From Strongyloides papillosus (Eukaryota; Nematoda; Chromadorea; Rhabditida; Strongyloididae): a stretch of DNA of 64,000 nucleotides. Position numbers and translations under genes: made by a program. The notes beneath the pieces are model-generated. The model was given only the letters and a program-made list of their open reading frames with translations, was not told the DNA's origin and ran no database searches. Within the stretch, counting starts at the first letter, position 1; each line of letters begins with the position of its first letter. Positions 10,719 to 21,419 of this stretch are shown in pieces. The DNA lies in NCBI GenBank assembly GCA_005656395.1, contig SRSI01000050.1, forward strand, positions 4,216,001 to 4,280,000, given 5' to 3'.

Positions 10719-11799
10719 TCATTTTGTGAGTCAATCAGACATTTGATGTACAACTTAAAATTTTACCCCCATTTTTATTTCATGAATAAAAAAAGCAACC
10801 AAAAAAATGTATGCTGGCAAATTTATTCGGCATGAAACTTTGATATACAGCAGTAGTAGTGAGTCAAATTTGAAAAAATTGATTTTTACGGATTTCAGAT
10901 AAATAGATTTTTTAAAAATTAATACTGATTCTAGAGGTAATTTTTTATAAAAAAACGAATGAGTATGCTATCGGCTTCATAAACTTAGGTCTTTATTGTC
11001 TTTTGAAATTTTGTTTTAGTTTTTTTAATTTTTGAGTACAAAAATCGAAAAGCGCATGTTTTCACTATGCTCATTCGATTTTTCATATAAAAATACTGTT
11101 AGAAACAATAGTTATTATAAAAAAATTTAAAATTTATTAAAAAAGTGTACCAATATTCTATTATATTGAATTGAAATCTATATTTTGTATGAGAAAACGT
11201 TTATCTTCCCTTTTTATTTTCCTGATTTTCATGGATTTAGATGTAAAATTACATGGGAAATCGAATGAGCATAGTGAGAACATGCGCTTTTTCGATTTTT
11301 ATACTCAAAAATTGAAAAGTCTTATTTCCCTAGAAAATAGCAAGATTCTTCTTCATTCAAGAACACATTTACCTTCCCATTTTATTTTTTTGATTTCTAT
11401 GAATTTAGATGTAAAATTACATGAGAAAACGAATGAGCATAGTGAGAACATGCGCTTTTCGATTTTTGTACTCAAAAATAAAAAAACTAAAAAAAATTTC
11501 AAAAGACAATAAAGACGTAAATTTATGAAGCCGAAAGCATGCTCATTCGTTTTTTTTATAAAAAATTACTCCTAGAAGCAGTATTAATTTTTAAAAAAAT
11601 CTATTTATCTGAAATCCGTAAAAATCAATTTTTTCAAATTTGACTCACTACTACTGCTGTATCTCAAAGTTTCATGCCTGAATAAATTTGCCAGCATACA
11701 TTTTTTTGGTTGCTTTTTTTATTCATGAAATAAAAATGGGGGGTAAAATTTTAAGTTGTTCAAAATTTTAAAAAAATGTTCGACTGACTCGCAAAATGT
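10719..11799. mobile_element. 1.1 kb foldback element with long inverted arms
   Basis: Two arms of about 360 bp (10719-11078 and 11430-11799) are inverted copies of each other with few differences. Matching landmarks are TGCTGGCAAATTTATTC, GCAGTAGTAGTGAGTCAAAT and CGAAAAGCGCATGTTTTCAC. The centre holds a further direct copy of the inner arm part (about 11195-11325 against 11365-11475). There is no transposase frame; the 113-residue frame at 11171-11512 is produced by the internal repeats. Outer ends read CATTTTGTGAGTCAATCAGA and its inverted relative. It is probably a non-autonomous foldback or long-TIR element. I could not identify a certain target duplication. Confidence 0.8.
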
Positions 11800-12113
11800 G
11801 TTTTAAAATATTACATACAATTATAAGACGTTTAACATACAAAAATTTTTTTATAATATACTCTTTAAATAAATATGTAGTCAATTATTTAAAATGTTAC
11901 ATACAATTATAAAACGCGCAACATGCACATATTTTTTAAATGTATATGTATATTATGAGAATATACTAATACATAATAATTAAACAATCGTGAATATTTC
12001 TTTTTAAATCGTAAAAAAATAAATGATACTACAAATATATTTTAAAATAATTTATTGGATATAAAGAAAAATTTACACAGAAATAAATAAAATTTCTCGA
12101 CTATGTTTCATAG
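11800..12113. other. short intergenic with a local direct repeat
   Basis: The block with TTACATACAATTATAA and ACG occurs twice, about 80 bp apart (near 11810 and 11890). It is otherwise AT-rich and without genes, and probably holds the 3' UTR of the GIY-YIG gene that ends at 12114. Confidence 0.4.
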
Positions 12114-12732
12114 CTATGAGTTTTTGTGTGTTGTGATTAAAACTCCTCTAATCATATTTTGCCAAGAGGATATTCTTGATCTTATTAATGTCGACTCGTC
12201 TTCTAAGCATTCTTTTTCATCATCATAGTACTTTATGGTTTGAAAAGTTATCCTTCTTTTTTTTAGTAGCAGGATTGCTATCGTCAGATACTTACTGTAG
12301 GTAGTGTTCAGGTTGATGACGTGTTCTTCCCCTTTTTTTTCCAATAGGTTCTTCACTTGTCTCCTGATTTCACTACAGTGGGTTTCATAGCGTTTGCTGT
12401 TTCCTTTTCCTACGTATAGGAGTCTCTCGGTATCGTTATCGTTGTCTTTACCGAGGATGATGCAGTAAAGTTGGTGGTGTCCTAGAAAAAATCATTGAAT
12501 CGTTTTAGCCTTTATTACCTTTACTGTCATTTTCTCTGGAAATTTGTTGTTTCCTATTTCCTCTTAGTTCAAGAAGACCCTTTGGTTCCGCTAGGTCTAT
12601 GTATTCTTGGGATGTTTTCCATACCAAGTTTTCTCTCGTTCCATTAAATCTGAGAGTTATCCTCCTCAATCCACATGAGGTATAGGATTTCTCAGTTATA
12701 GTTTCACCGATTTTTTCCTCTAGAAGATTCAT
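12114..12732 (-). CDS. small stand-alone GIY-YIG nuclease-domain protein
   Basis: Minus strand, exons 12519-12732 and 12114-12481, with a 37-nt intron (GTAATAA..TTCTAG); 193 residues. The first 70 residues are an unrecognised N-terminal region. From residue 76 the chain reads LYCII, then LYVGKGNSKRYETH with the second Tyr, Arg102 and His106, and later KECLEDESTLI supplying a candidate metal-binding Glu (165 or 167). This order (Tyr, YVG, Arg, His, Glu) is that of GIY-YIG endonucleases; the closest style I know is the C-terminal domain of LEM-3/ANKLE1, but no LEM or ankyrin part is present. It may be a domesticated or transposon-derived nuclease. A diverged, truncated paralogue lies just upstream. 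Identification is by motif only. Confidence 0.6.
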
Positions 12733-12756
12733 TTTTTTTAATTGGTCAGCGGAGCT

Positions 12757-12867
12757 AGTTCGGAATAAGGGCGACCATTGCGCAACTGTTACTTATAGAG
12801 ATATCTTTTATTCCAAAAAAAACAGCAATAAATAACAGTTGCGCAATGGTCGCCCTTATTCCGAACT
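12757..12867. mobile_element. 111-bp palindromic MITE
   Basis: The sequence GTTCGGAATAAGGGCGACCA and the following CAACTGTTA reappear in exact inverse orientation at the other end, giving terminal inverted repeats of about 38 bp around a short A/T-rich middle. The arms are far more GC-rich than the surroundings. It lies between the two GIY-YIG genes, 25 bp upstream of the start codon of one and at the broken 3' end of the other. TA dinucleotides lie close to both ends, but the target duplication is not clear-cut. Confidence 0.8.
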
Positions 12868-13359
12868 TTAACCCTCGCCATTCATAGTACTTTATCGTTT
12901 TGATGAAGATTTTTTCCCTTGTAGCAGAAAGATGGCCATCATAAGGTACTTCGAGAAAGGCGTATTCAAAGCGATGTGATGTTCATCTTCCTGGGACTTC
13001 ATGAGATTCTTCAGTTGTTTTTTTATCTCCCCAACGTGATCTTGAAATCTGGTAGGTACTCCTTTTCCCCAATACAGTGAGTGGATAGATTTGTCACCAT
13101 CTGAATCCTCAACCATAATACAATAAATTTGATAATTTCCTACAAAAAATTTACAATTGTTAAGGTTTCTCTTTTTACCTGTCGCACTAATGGTTGTTGT
13201 TAAGTCCGATTTTTTCTCGATCAGTGGATATCCATCAATATTGGCAAGATTCATGTACTCCTCGGACGCCTTCCAGTCATCAACTTGGTTTTCAAGTTCC
13301 AGTACGACTCTTCGTATTCCATAGAAGTTTTGGTACTCTTTGATGATAAGATTGTTCAT
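12868..13359 (-). pseudogene. truncated GIY-YIG paralogue
   Basis: Minus strand, start at 13359. An intron at 13140-13178 sits at the same place as in the neighbouring gene; it is 39 nt and stop-free, so the frame is open even unspliced. The spliced product keeps IYCIM, LYWGKG, Arg and His in the same order. Near 12905 a one-base shift moves the frame: the current frame stops at 12892, whereas in the shifted frame KTIKYYE aligns with QTIKYYDDEKE of the paralogue. Homology then runs into the MITE, so the catalytic Glu region is missing. I therefore treat it as a pseudogene or inactive fragment, although a 142-residue protein could still be made. Confidence 0.6.
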
Positions 13360-13959
13360 TTTTTTTAAGTGGTAGATAGTAACTAATTAAAGTGATTTCC
13401 AATTGTCTTTAATGGTTATTTATAATGTTTTTTTATGAAGGAAATTTTCATATAACTTTGTTTTTAATATAGTGTATTTTATTAGTCAGATTCCTTAATT
13501 TTTATTGCCAAAAAACCTTTGTTACATACGAAATCAAGCCAAGAATTCTCACCAAATACGAAACCCGCCCATAAAATTTTGGCTATATAAGGAGAACTCT
13601 TAGTGATATATAGATATAGTGGTATTGGCGGTAGAGTTGGTATTCTTAAGGGATATGAATTTATAATAAATAAATACATTATATATATTGTATACTAATT
13701 TTTCTTTATTTTAATAAAAACTTGCTCTACATCTCGTGTTATTCCAAATCCGCTACACTATAACGCATATTATAATCAAATTTATTTAGTTTTTTTTATA
13801 TTCAACGATGACAAAGAGACCGTGTCGAATTTTCCTCATTTATTTAAAATCAGAGGGCATGTAGACTAGCCTCATTTAAAAACAGATTATTTTTCATACT
13901 TTATTTGGAATAATTAATGGAAGCTACCAGCCTTCTGTCTCTCCTTCTAATACTGAACT
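13360..13959. other. intergenic
   Basis: A possible TATA-like sequence (GGCTATATAAGG, near 13580) and a 65-residue minus-strand frame at 13482-13679 without recognisable features. A short motif at 13857-13885 (GCATGTAGACTAGCCTCATT and following A-run) recurs near 14098 and 27891. Confidence 0.4.
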
Positions 13960-14236
13960 TTAAAAAATCATTGAGAAAGTATCTTCAGCTTGAGTTCTTA
14001 TAGGAATCCAAATTACGATATATTGCAGGCCGTTAGTAGATTTGTTCAATCTCATGGTACTAGCAGCCTGTTATAGGAAAATTAAAAAATTGTGGAATAC
14101 GCATATTAACCTCATTTAAAAAAAAAGCTAGTGTACATATACTCACCTCACAATTACTAGTGGTGATCCAATTTTTGATTAACTTGCCGATCCGTTCCTC
14201 TCCATATCTTAAAATGTAAATGTTGTATGTCTTCAT
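13960..14236 (-). CDS. possible small spliced gene or gene relic, unknown
   Basis: On the minus strand an ATG at 14236 opens 30 codons (14147-14236) ending at a consensus donor GAG|GTGAGT. A 79-nt intron ends in CCTATAACAG, and 36 further codons (13960-14067) end in a stop. The frame is kept across the junction, giving 65 residues (MKTYNIYILRYGEERIGK to AEDTFSMIF). Good splice sites and a less AT-rich composition favour a real or recently real coding region. No family is recognised, and upstream stops make it likely to be a fragment. Confidence 0.3.
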
Positions 14237-14490
14237 TCATGTTTGCTTCTGAATGTTGGTCTCTTCTTTGCTATCAATTTGATACAGGAGGAAGTCTAAA
14301 CTCAACCTTTATCATTTATTTTTAAAGTATTAGAATACTTTTAAATATTAGCATTAATTTTTTTATAATAATTTCATAAAAATAATATTTTTCAGAAATA
14401 TGTAAATAAAAGAAGTCGCAAAAAATTGTATAATTTAAATTTTTTTAAAAATTATATTTCTATAAATAGTTTTCTAAGCATTTGTATTAA

Positions 14491-14553
14491 TCTAAAGGTT
14501 AATATTTGATGAACTGTTATAATATAAATAAATAGTTGTAATAAAGTATAAAA
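14491..14553 (+). promoter_or_regulatory. CAP A1 promoter: upstream motif plus TATA box
   Basis: A motif TCTAAAGGTTAATATTT at 14491 lies exactly 55 bp before GTATAAAA at 14546, which is 49 bp before the ATG. The same arrangement recurs in front of the other A, B and C genes. Confidence 0.65.
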
Positions 14554-14594
14554 ATAGAAAATTATTTCATTAAGTTATCAATGTTTTAACTTTA

Positions 14595-15648
14595 ATGCTT
14601 ATAGGTTTTTTCTTTTTTACGGTTATATCATTCATTATTTTAACATTAATTGATAGTGAATGTTATATCCCTCGACTTGATGATCCTGAATGGGTATATG
14701 AGTGTGGTGGAAACTATTATAATACCTATTATGAGGTTAATACAATATGTCTCGTCAAAAAGCCTGATGCTAGAGTTTTTATGATAAGGAGAAGTGCTAT
14801 TACCATTCCGAGTTCTACTTCAACAATTCCAATTACAACAACTACTGCGGTAAAAAGTACAACTACACAGAAACCTTCAACTAAGAAGAAAGGAACTACT
14901 AGGCGTAAAGGTGCAACTAAGAAGAAAAAAACAACTAAACGTAGAACTACAACTAAGAGGAAAGGAACTACTAAACGTAAAGCTACAACCAGGAAGAAAA
15001 AAACTACTAGGCGTAAAGGTGCAACTAAGAAGTCAAAAACAACTAAACGTAGAACTAGCAAAAAAAAGAAGCCAACAACCACTACAATCACAACATCAAC
15101 ACCAACAACTACTAATACAATCACAACAACACCAACAAAACAATCGTCATCAGAAATTGATATTAAATCTTTACGAAGAAATGTAAATTCCTAATATGTA
15201 ATATATTAATTATAATTTTTAGTACTTGATTCAAACAAATATGTATCGTCAACTTCATGGATCTCCAGATTTGACTAATAATGAGGAGTTAGAAAATCTT
15301 GCTCAAGCATATGCTGAAAAGTTAGGAGAAGAATACAATGGAAAACTTATACATGATCCAGATAAAACGTATGGAGAAAATTTGGCATATGTTCCTATAA
15401 GTATGATAGTTGATCCAGTCAGACTTTGGTATAATGAAATACAGAATTATCATTATGAAAATCCAGGTTTTGGTATGAATACAGGCCATTTTACACAACT
15501 TGTATGGAAGAATACCAAAGAAATGGGTTGTGGTATTGGGAAAGTGAATGAAAAATATCCTGGATACTATATCGTTAGCTGTAAATACAATCCATCAGGA
15601 AATTATGAGGGCCAATATAAAGAAAATGTTTTACCTGTACAAAAATAA
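14595..15648 (+). CDS. CAP (SCP/TAPS) protein, copy A1
   Basis: Exons 14595-15182 and 15223-15648, 40-nt phase-0 intron; 337 residues. A hydrophobic signal peptide (FFFFTVISFIILTL) is followed by an acidic/aromatic segment and a Thr/Lys/Arg-rich linker (about residues 90-165) built from repeats of the TTKRR/KGATKKK kind, then a Thr-rich stretch. The second exon is the whole CAP domain: LAQAYAEKL, His and Glu in HDPDKTYGENLAY, the second His in NTGHFTQLVW, and CAP2 YIVSCKYNPSGNY. All tetrad residues are present. Such proteins are secreted; in parasitic nematodes they are associated with infective and parasitic stages, but their activity is unsettled. This is the only A copy that still has a start codon and unbroken frame. 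Start: first ATG, 49 bp after the TATA box. Confidence 0.88.
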
Positions 15649-16282
15649 AAACAAAAGTTTTATAAATTTACATAACTCAAAAAATTTTATCTTAATATTT
15701 TATATATATAATTTAGCATCAATGTTTTTCAGAATATTTTATTAAATTTTTATTATAGCCTTACATAACTAAAATATAAGATTGAATTCATAATTTAAAT
15801 AAATTTGTTGAAGATTCTTTATTTTTAATTTTTGAATTAATAGTATGATAACTATTATTTTTATAATCTTTTATCAGGAGTAAGCTTTCAATTCGATGAG
15901 TAATGCCTTCTTCATGGTTGGTAAAAAATCATCTGAAGTAAAAAAAGCTTTATCTATTATTTTGTATACATAAAAATTATCATTTTTATGAAAATATTTA
16001 CATTATATATCATAAATAAAACTTTTAAGTCTATTATATTTATATTATTTTAGTAATTTTTAAAATTTTTGTTTTCATTTACGTTTTTTTTTATTTCAAA
16101 CATATTATTGTATAAATATTATTCTTTATCAATTACAAATGTTCAAACAATGTAAACTTTACTATTTGTTTTAAAGCCCAATAACATTCTTGATTATTAA
16201 CATCAATTTTTTTTGTAATCCGCAAGATTTCATTTGTTTAGAAACTACATATCTATAAACATCATTTATATATCTATATGAA
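15649..16282. other. A1-B1 spacer
   Basis: 3' UTR and spacer without genes. It is conserved between units (compare 21420-22050 and, less well, 27940-28470), reflecting the duplication. Confidence 0.5.
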
Positions 16283-16345
16283 TCTAAAAGTTAATATTTA
16301 ATGAGACTTTCATAATAAAATAAATGTCATAAGTATAGTATAAAA
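16283..16345 (+). promoter_or_regulatory. CAP B1 promoter
   Basis: TCTAAAAGTTAATATTT at 16283 and GTATAAAA at 16338, spacing 55 bp; the ATG is 43 bp after the TATA box. Confidence 0.65.
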
Positions 16346-16380
16346 ATAAAAAATTATTATCACAAATTATTATTAACCTA

Positions 16381-17539
16381 ATGTTCGTGGGCCTATTTCT
16401 TTTTCCATTTGTCACATTTATCATTTTAACGCTTGTTGATAGTACTGATTATATCTCTAAACATGATGTAATTAATTGGATAGATGAGAGTAAGGAAAAA
16501 AACTATGGCATTGATAAACAAGTTGAAAAAATACTTAAAAGGAACGATATTGGTATTGGAGCTTTTAAGATAAAGAGAGATACATTTTCAGCTATAAATA
16601 CGACTTCAACAACTCCAATAATAAAAAATGCTTCTATAAAGGTTATTGAACATAACGCTACACTTGATAGCAATTTAAATGTTAAACTTAAAGCTATAAC
16701 CTCAAATAAACGTAAAAATAGATTCAACATGATAAAGCTTATCCAACGTAAACCTGCAGGTAAAAGAAGACAAACTACTAAACGTAAGAATAAATCTAAA
16801 AAAAGACGAATTACTAAACGTAAACCTACATCTAAGAGAAAATTAACTACAAAACGTAGAACTACACCTAAAAGAAAATTAACTACAAAACGTAGAACTA
16901 CACCTAAAAGAAAATTAACTACAAAACGAAAAACTACACCTAAAAGAAAATTAACTAAAAAACGTAGAACTACACCTAATAAGATACTAACGACAACAAC
17001 AGTTAAAACTACAACATCGTCTAAAAAGCCATCTTCGGGAAATGAGATTGATTCATTAAGAAGAAAGGTAAATACTTAATATCTAAATGATTACTTATAA
17101 TTTTTAGTACTTGGACCAGACAAATAAATATCGTAGGTTACATGGTTCTCCAGATTTGACTAATAGTCAAAAGTTAGAAAATCTTGCTCAAGCATATGCT
17201 GAGAAATTAGCAAATGAATTTTCTGGGCAACTTATACATGATCAAGATTCACCATATGGAGAAAACTTAGCATATCTACCTTCTACTCAGATAAATGATC
17301 CAGTCAAGCTTTGGTATGAGGAAGTAAAGGACTATGATTTTAATAACCCTGGTTTTGGTATGTACACAGGCCATTTTACACAACTTGTATGGAAGAGTAC
17401 CAAAGAAGTTGGCTGTGGTATTAGTAGAATAAATCAAAAAAATTATGGTTACTATTACTATATAATTTGTTGTAAATACAATCCACCAGGAAATTATGAG
17501 GATAAATTCAATGAAAATGTCTTACCTAAAAAAAATTAA
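16381..17539 (+). CDS. CAP (SCP/TAPS) protein, copy B1
   Basis: Exons 16381-17067 and 17108-17539, 40-nt intron; 372 residues. Signal peptide MFVGLFLFPFVTFIILTL, then an acidic region of about 100 residues with several possible N-glycosylation sites (NTTS, NASI, NATL), a basic linker with four near-perfect 12-residue repeats of the TTKRRTTPKRKL type, and a Thr/Ser stretch. The CAP domain has HDQDSPYGENLAY, TGHFTQLVWKSTKEVGCG and CKYNPPGNYE, so the His/Glu/His set is kept. It is the first member of the B subfamily, sharing more with B2 and B3 than with adjacent A1, which shows that the A and B lines are older than the triplication. Confidence 0.88.
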
Positions 17540-18003
17540 GATAATAGTTCTATAAATCTAAATAAATCATAAAACATCATTACCATATTAAATATACAAC
17601 TTTGTATCAAATTATTGATAGAATTCAATTATATAAAAATTTTTTATAGGCTCACATATCTAAAATATAAAGCTGGGTTCATTAAATTCAATAAATATCT
17701 TTTATATTCTTTATCATTTAATTATTAATTTAAATTCCAATTAAATTTTAGTAAAATAACAAAAATTTAAGTATTGTATTTAATTTAATAAAACAAATTT
17801 AGCCGTTTACCTTCTAAACACAGGAACATTCTTAAATATTAACATTAGCTTTTATAATTCACAAAGTATATGCATTTGTTTAAAGAACTACATATGAAAA
17901 ATATTTGATATTTATTTTGAATATTTATAATAAAACTTATATTAATTTTTTAAACGTTTCGTTAAAAAAATTTTTTCTAAAATTTCCTGATTATTCATGT
18001 GAA
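17540..18003. other. B1 downstream spacer
   Basis: 3' flank of B1. It is paralogous to 23490-23954 and 29690-30154 and has no gene. Confidence 0.5.
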
Positions 18004-18065
18004 TCTCAAATTAATATTTGTTGAATCATTTATTACAGAGTAAATAGTACAATTTCTGTATAAAA
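18004..18065 (+). promoter_or_regulatory. orphan CAP-type promoter, no gene behind it
   Basis: TCTCAAATTAATATTTG at 18004 and GTATAAAA at 18058 (54 bp apart) match the promoter of CAP gene C at 30155-30217, including the flanking TTATTACAGAGTAAATAG. No CAP reading frame follows; the foldback repeat begins about 60 bp later. Confidence 0.6.
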
Positions 18066-18125
18066 CTGCTTATTTATCATCTTGACAACTATTATTAAAA
18101 GTTAATAGAAATATAATTCATGATA

Positions 18126-19290
18126 AATTGTTTGAAAAATGATCCATATTTGAAGGTCAATAACTTTGTTTAAAATTAACTTGTAAGAATGATCGATCTT
18201 GAGATAAAAATATGGAGGAAAAACTGGGCTTTAAAATAAGCATAATATCACTAATAACTAATCAGTAGAAAAAAAGTTACTGATTAGGAATAGCAAACGG
18301 TTGTTTTATAAAAAAATTCTGGCTGATTCAAAATGGATGTCCATAAAAATTTTAAAATTACTAAAATTTAAAAAAGGTGTCTCGCCAAATATCTTTCTAT
18401 ATGGATAAAACTTCAATAGAGAATTTTTAAGTAAAGGAATCTCTAGTAGGGTCTTTTAATACAAAAGATAATTCATTATGGTGTTAGAAGTGGTTAAGAA
18501 AAATATTTAGCTATTTAATGTATCAAGTACCCATAGAAAATCCTTCAAGAAGATCTTCAGCGGGATATTATCGTTAGATACAAATAATTTTTATTAATAC
18601 AATTTTATTGAAAATGTTATCTGAATGTAGTTTATTTGTTAGAAAACTACTTTATATGACTTCGTTTTCCTTAAATTTATGTTATATGGATGAAGCATTC
18701 ATAGAATCTACTTGAATAATTACCTCAGAATGTGTAAGATGTTTAGATAGGATAATGTATTTTATTAAAGCATCTATTTTTATAATAATGACATATGAAA
18801 TAATCTTTATTTTATACTATTTCTTAAGGGCGGGATGACACACCCTACAAATGCGTTTTCATTACAATAGATGATTCAAAAATACAATTTTCTTTGTAAA
18901 TAACTTGGAGTATATAACATTTTCGAGTAGAATTCTTCTGTATGAAGCCACTTCATTGACTGAAAACACTCTACTAAAACTTGCTTTATATAAAAATCCT
19001 TCATTTGTATTTTATCCATATGGAGAGATACTTGATAAGACACTTTTTTTAATTTTAGTAATTTTCAAATTTTTGTGGACATATATTGTTAATCACCTAA
19101 TATTTTTTCTAAATAATCCCGTTTGCTATATCCACTCAGTAACTTTTTTTACTGATTATTTTCTAGTGATATTATGCTAATTATAAAGCCCAGATTCTTC
19201 GTTACATTCTTATTAGAAGATCATTCTTAGAAGTTGATTTTAAACCGAGTTATAGACGTTTAAATATAAAGCAATTTTCAAACAACTTTT
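18126..19290. repeat. degenerate foldback repeat, copy 1
   Basis: Arms of about 330 bp (18126-18460 and 18950-19290) are diverged inverted copies. Landmark pairs include GGGCTTTAAAATAAGCATAA against TTATGCTAATTATAAAGCCC and GCAAACGG against CCGTTTGC. The 91-residue frame at 18905-19180 comes from the right arm and is not a gene. It is an old element carried along in the duplicated unit. Confidence 0.7.
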
Positions 19291-20345
19291 CTTTAATTAT
19301 AAGACTAGTAACTTTTTATAGCCGTTCTTAAGATGATAAATAAATAATTAATTTTAATAAATATTACCAATTAGGATAATTTTTATATCCTTTATAGTTA
19401 TTCACTGTTAAAATCTTTAAAAATTATAAAAATTTATTACTTTTTTATAGCAACATTAAATACTGAAATTTAATACATTATCACGTTACTTATGATTGGT
19501 CTCTAAAATGGATCTTGAAATATATTGTTGAAAAACGTTGAGTTATCAGATAAGTATAGTATCACAAAAATACTAAATTTGCGAAAAGTTACATTTGTTT
19601 AAGATATTCAAGAACACGATAAATATTGATAATTAACAGTTTCAGTATTCTAAATATTTTATTTTCATTAGTAAATGCTCATTTAATTTTACAAAACTTC
19701 TATTTGAAAAAATTATTCAAGATAAAAAAATGAGAATTTTTCAAAATAATACAATTATTAAATACATTATTATAATGAAAAGTTATTCTTATATTCACCC
19801 AATAGTCTATTGAAATGTAAATAAATTTTATCATCATTTTTAGTTGTAAAATAATAGAAGTTTAGTTTATCCTTTTATCACATTATATATTGCCATATAT
19901 TTTAAAAATATTAATTCAAATTTTTTTTGAAACCATAAAAAAAGTATATAATATTTTTATGACTAATAAATAAATGATAAAATGCTGTAAATCTTAATTA
20001 ATAAAAAACTAAAATTTTTAGTAGTTTAATTATCATTTAATATTTTTTTTAAAATAGATTGTACATTATAGTCATAAAATAATAAAGTCATATTAATAAT
20101 TTTAAATATGATGGTGTCTGTTACATTAATCAACTTTAGCATACGCAGAATCAACAACTTTTATCATTTATTTTTGAAGTAATAAAATGCTTTCAAATAT
20201 TAGCATTAATGTTTCGAACAATAGTCTGTAAAATATAATATTTTTCAGACATATATAAATAAAAGGAATTGCAAAAAACCATATATTTATTTTAAATTTT
20301 TTTAAAAATTATTTCTATAAATAGTTTTCTAAACAAATATAATAA
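19291..20345. other. spacer before A2
   Basis: AT-rich and without genes. It is nearly identical to 25116-25966 for most of its length. The junction TTTAGCATACGCAGAATCAA near 20135 is the empty-site counterpart of the transposon insertion at 25967. Confidence 0.5.
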
Positions 20346-21419
20346 TCTAAAAGTTAATATTTTATGGAACTTCCATAATATAAAAAATAGTTGTAATTAC
20401 AATAGAAAATAGAAAATTGTTTATTAATGTTTTAACTTTAATACTCATAGGTATTTCTCTTTTACGGTTATATCATTCATTATTTTAACATTAATTGATA
20501 ATGAATGTTATATCCCTCAACTTGATGATCCTGAATGGGTATATGAGTGCGGTGAAGACTATTATAATACCTATTATGAAGTTAATATAATATGTCTCGT
20601 CAAAAAACCTGATGCCAAAGTTTTTATGATAAGGAGAAGTGCTATTACCATTCCGAGTTTTACTTCAACAATTCCAATTACAACAATTACTACAATAGAA
20701 ACTACAAAGATAAGTACAACCACACGGAAACCTTCAACTAAGAGGAAAGTAACAACTAGGCGTAAAGCTACAACTAAGAAGAAAAAAGGAGCTACTAAAC
20801 GTGAAGGTACAACTAAGAAAAGAAAAACAACTAAACGTAGATCCACAACTAGGAAAAAAAAGAGTCCAACTACTACTACAATCTCAACAACATCATTAAT
20901 AACAACAAAAAAAACCATCATCAGAAATTGATATTGAATCATTAAGAAGAAATGTAAATTCCTAATATGTGATGTATTAATTATAATTTTTAGTACTTGG
21001 TTCAAACAAATATGTTTCGTCAACTTCATGGATCTCCAGATTTTACTAATAGTGAGCAGTTAGAAAATCTTGCTCAAGCATATGCTGAAAAGTTAGGAGA
21101 AGAATACAATGGAAAACTTATACATGATCCAGATAAAACGTATGGAGAAAATTTGGCATATGTGCCTATAAGTATGATAGTTGATCCAGTCAGACTTTGG
21201 TATAATGAAATACAGAATTATCATTATGAAAATCCAGGTTTTGGTTTGAATACAGGCCATTTTACACAACTTATATGGAAGAATACCAAAGAAATGGGTT
21301 GTGGTATTGGGAAAGTGAATGAAAAATATCCTGGATACTATATCGTTAGCTGTAAATACAATCCATCAGGAAATTATGAGGGCCAATATAAAGAAAATGT
21401 TTTACCTGTACAAAAATAA
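20346..21419 (+). pseudogene. CAP pseudogene, copy A2
   Basis: Homologous to A1 throughout, with several lesions. The TATA box is lost (the region is AATAGAAAATAG), although the upstream motif at 20346 remains. The start ATG is changed to ATA. One T is missing in the signal-peptide codons near 20460. A one-base loss in an A-run near 20913 puts the linker out of frame before the splice site. The intron 20954-20993 and CAP exon 20994-21419 are intact: HDPDKTYGENLAY, NTGHFTQLIW and CKYNPSGNY are all there. The open linker piece at 20626-20931 and the CAP exon therefore no longer belong to one frame. Unless an unseen upstream exon rescues it, this cannot make a secreted CAP protein. Confidence 0.75.

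Noticed and set aside
11171..11512. 113-residue frame
   Set aside because: Made of two internal direct repeats inside the foldback element; no protein features.
13482..13679. 65-residue minus-strand frame
   Set aside because: No motif, no splice context, composition like background.
14729..15124. 131-residue minus-strand frame rich in Val, Leu and Phe
   Set aside because: Antisense shadow of the Lys/Arg/Thr repeat linker of CAP A1; the same effect occurs at 20574-21029, 22513-22998, 27373-27834, 28935-29204 and 32045-32320.
18905..19180. 91-residue plus-strand frame, also at 24785-25009
   Set aside because: Lies in the right arm of the foldback repeat, has no family match and is disrupted at the start in the second copy.
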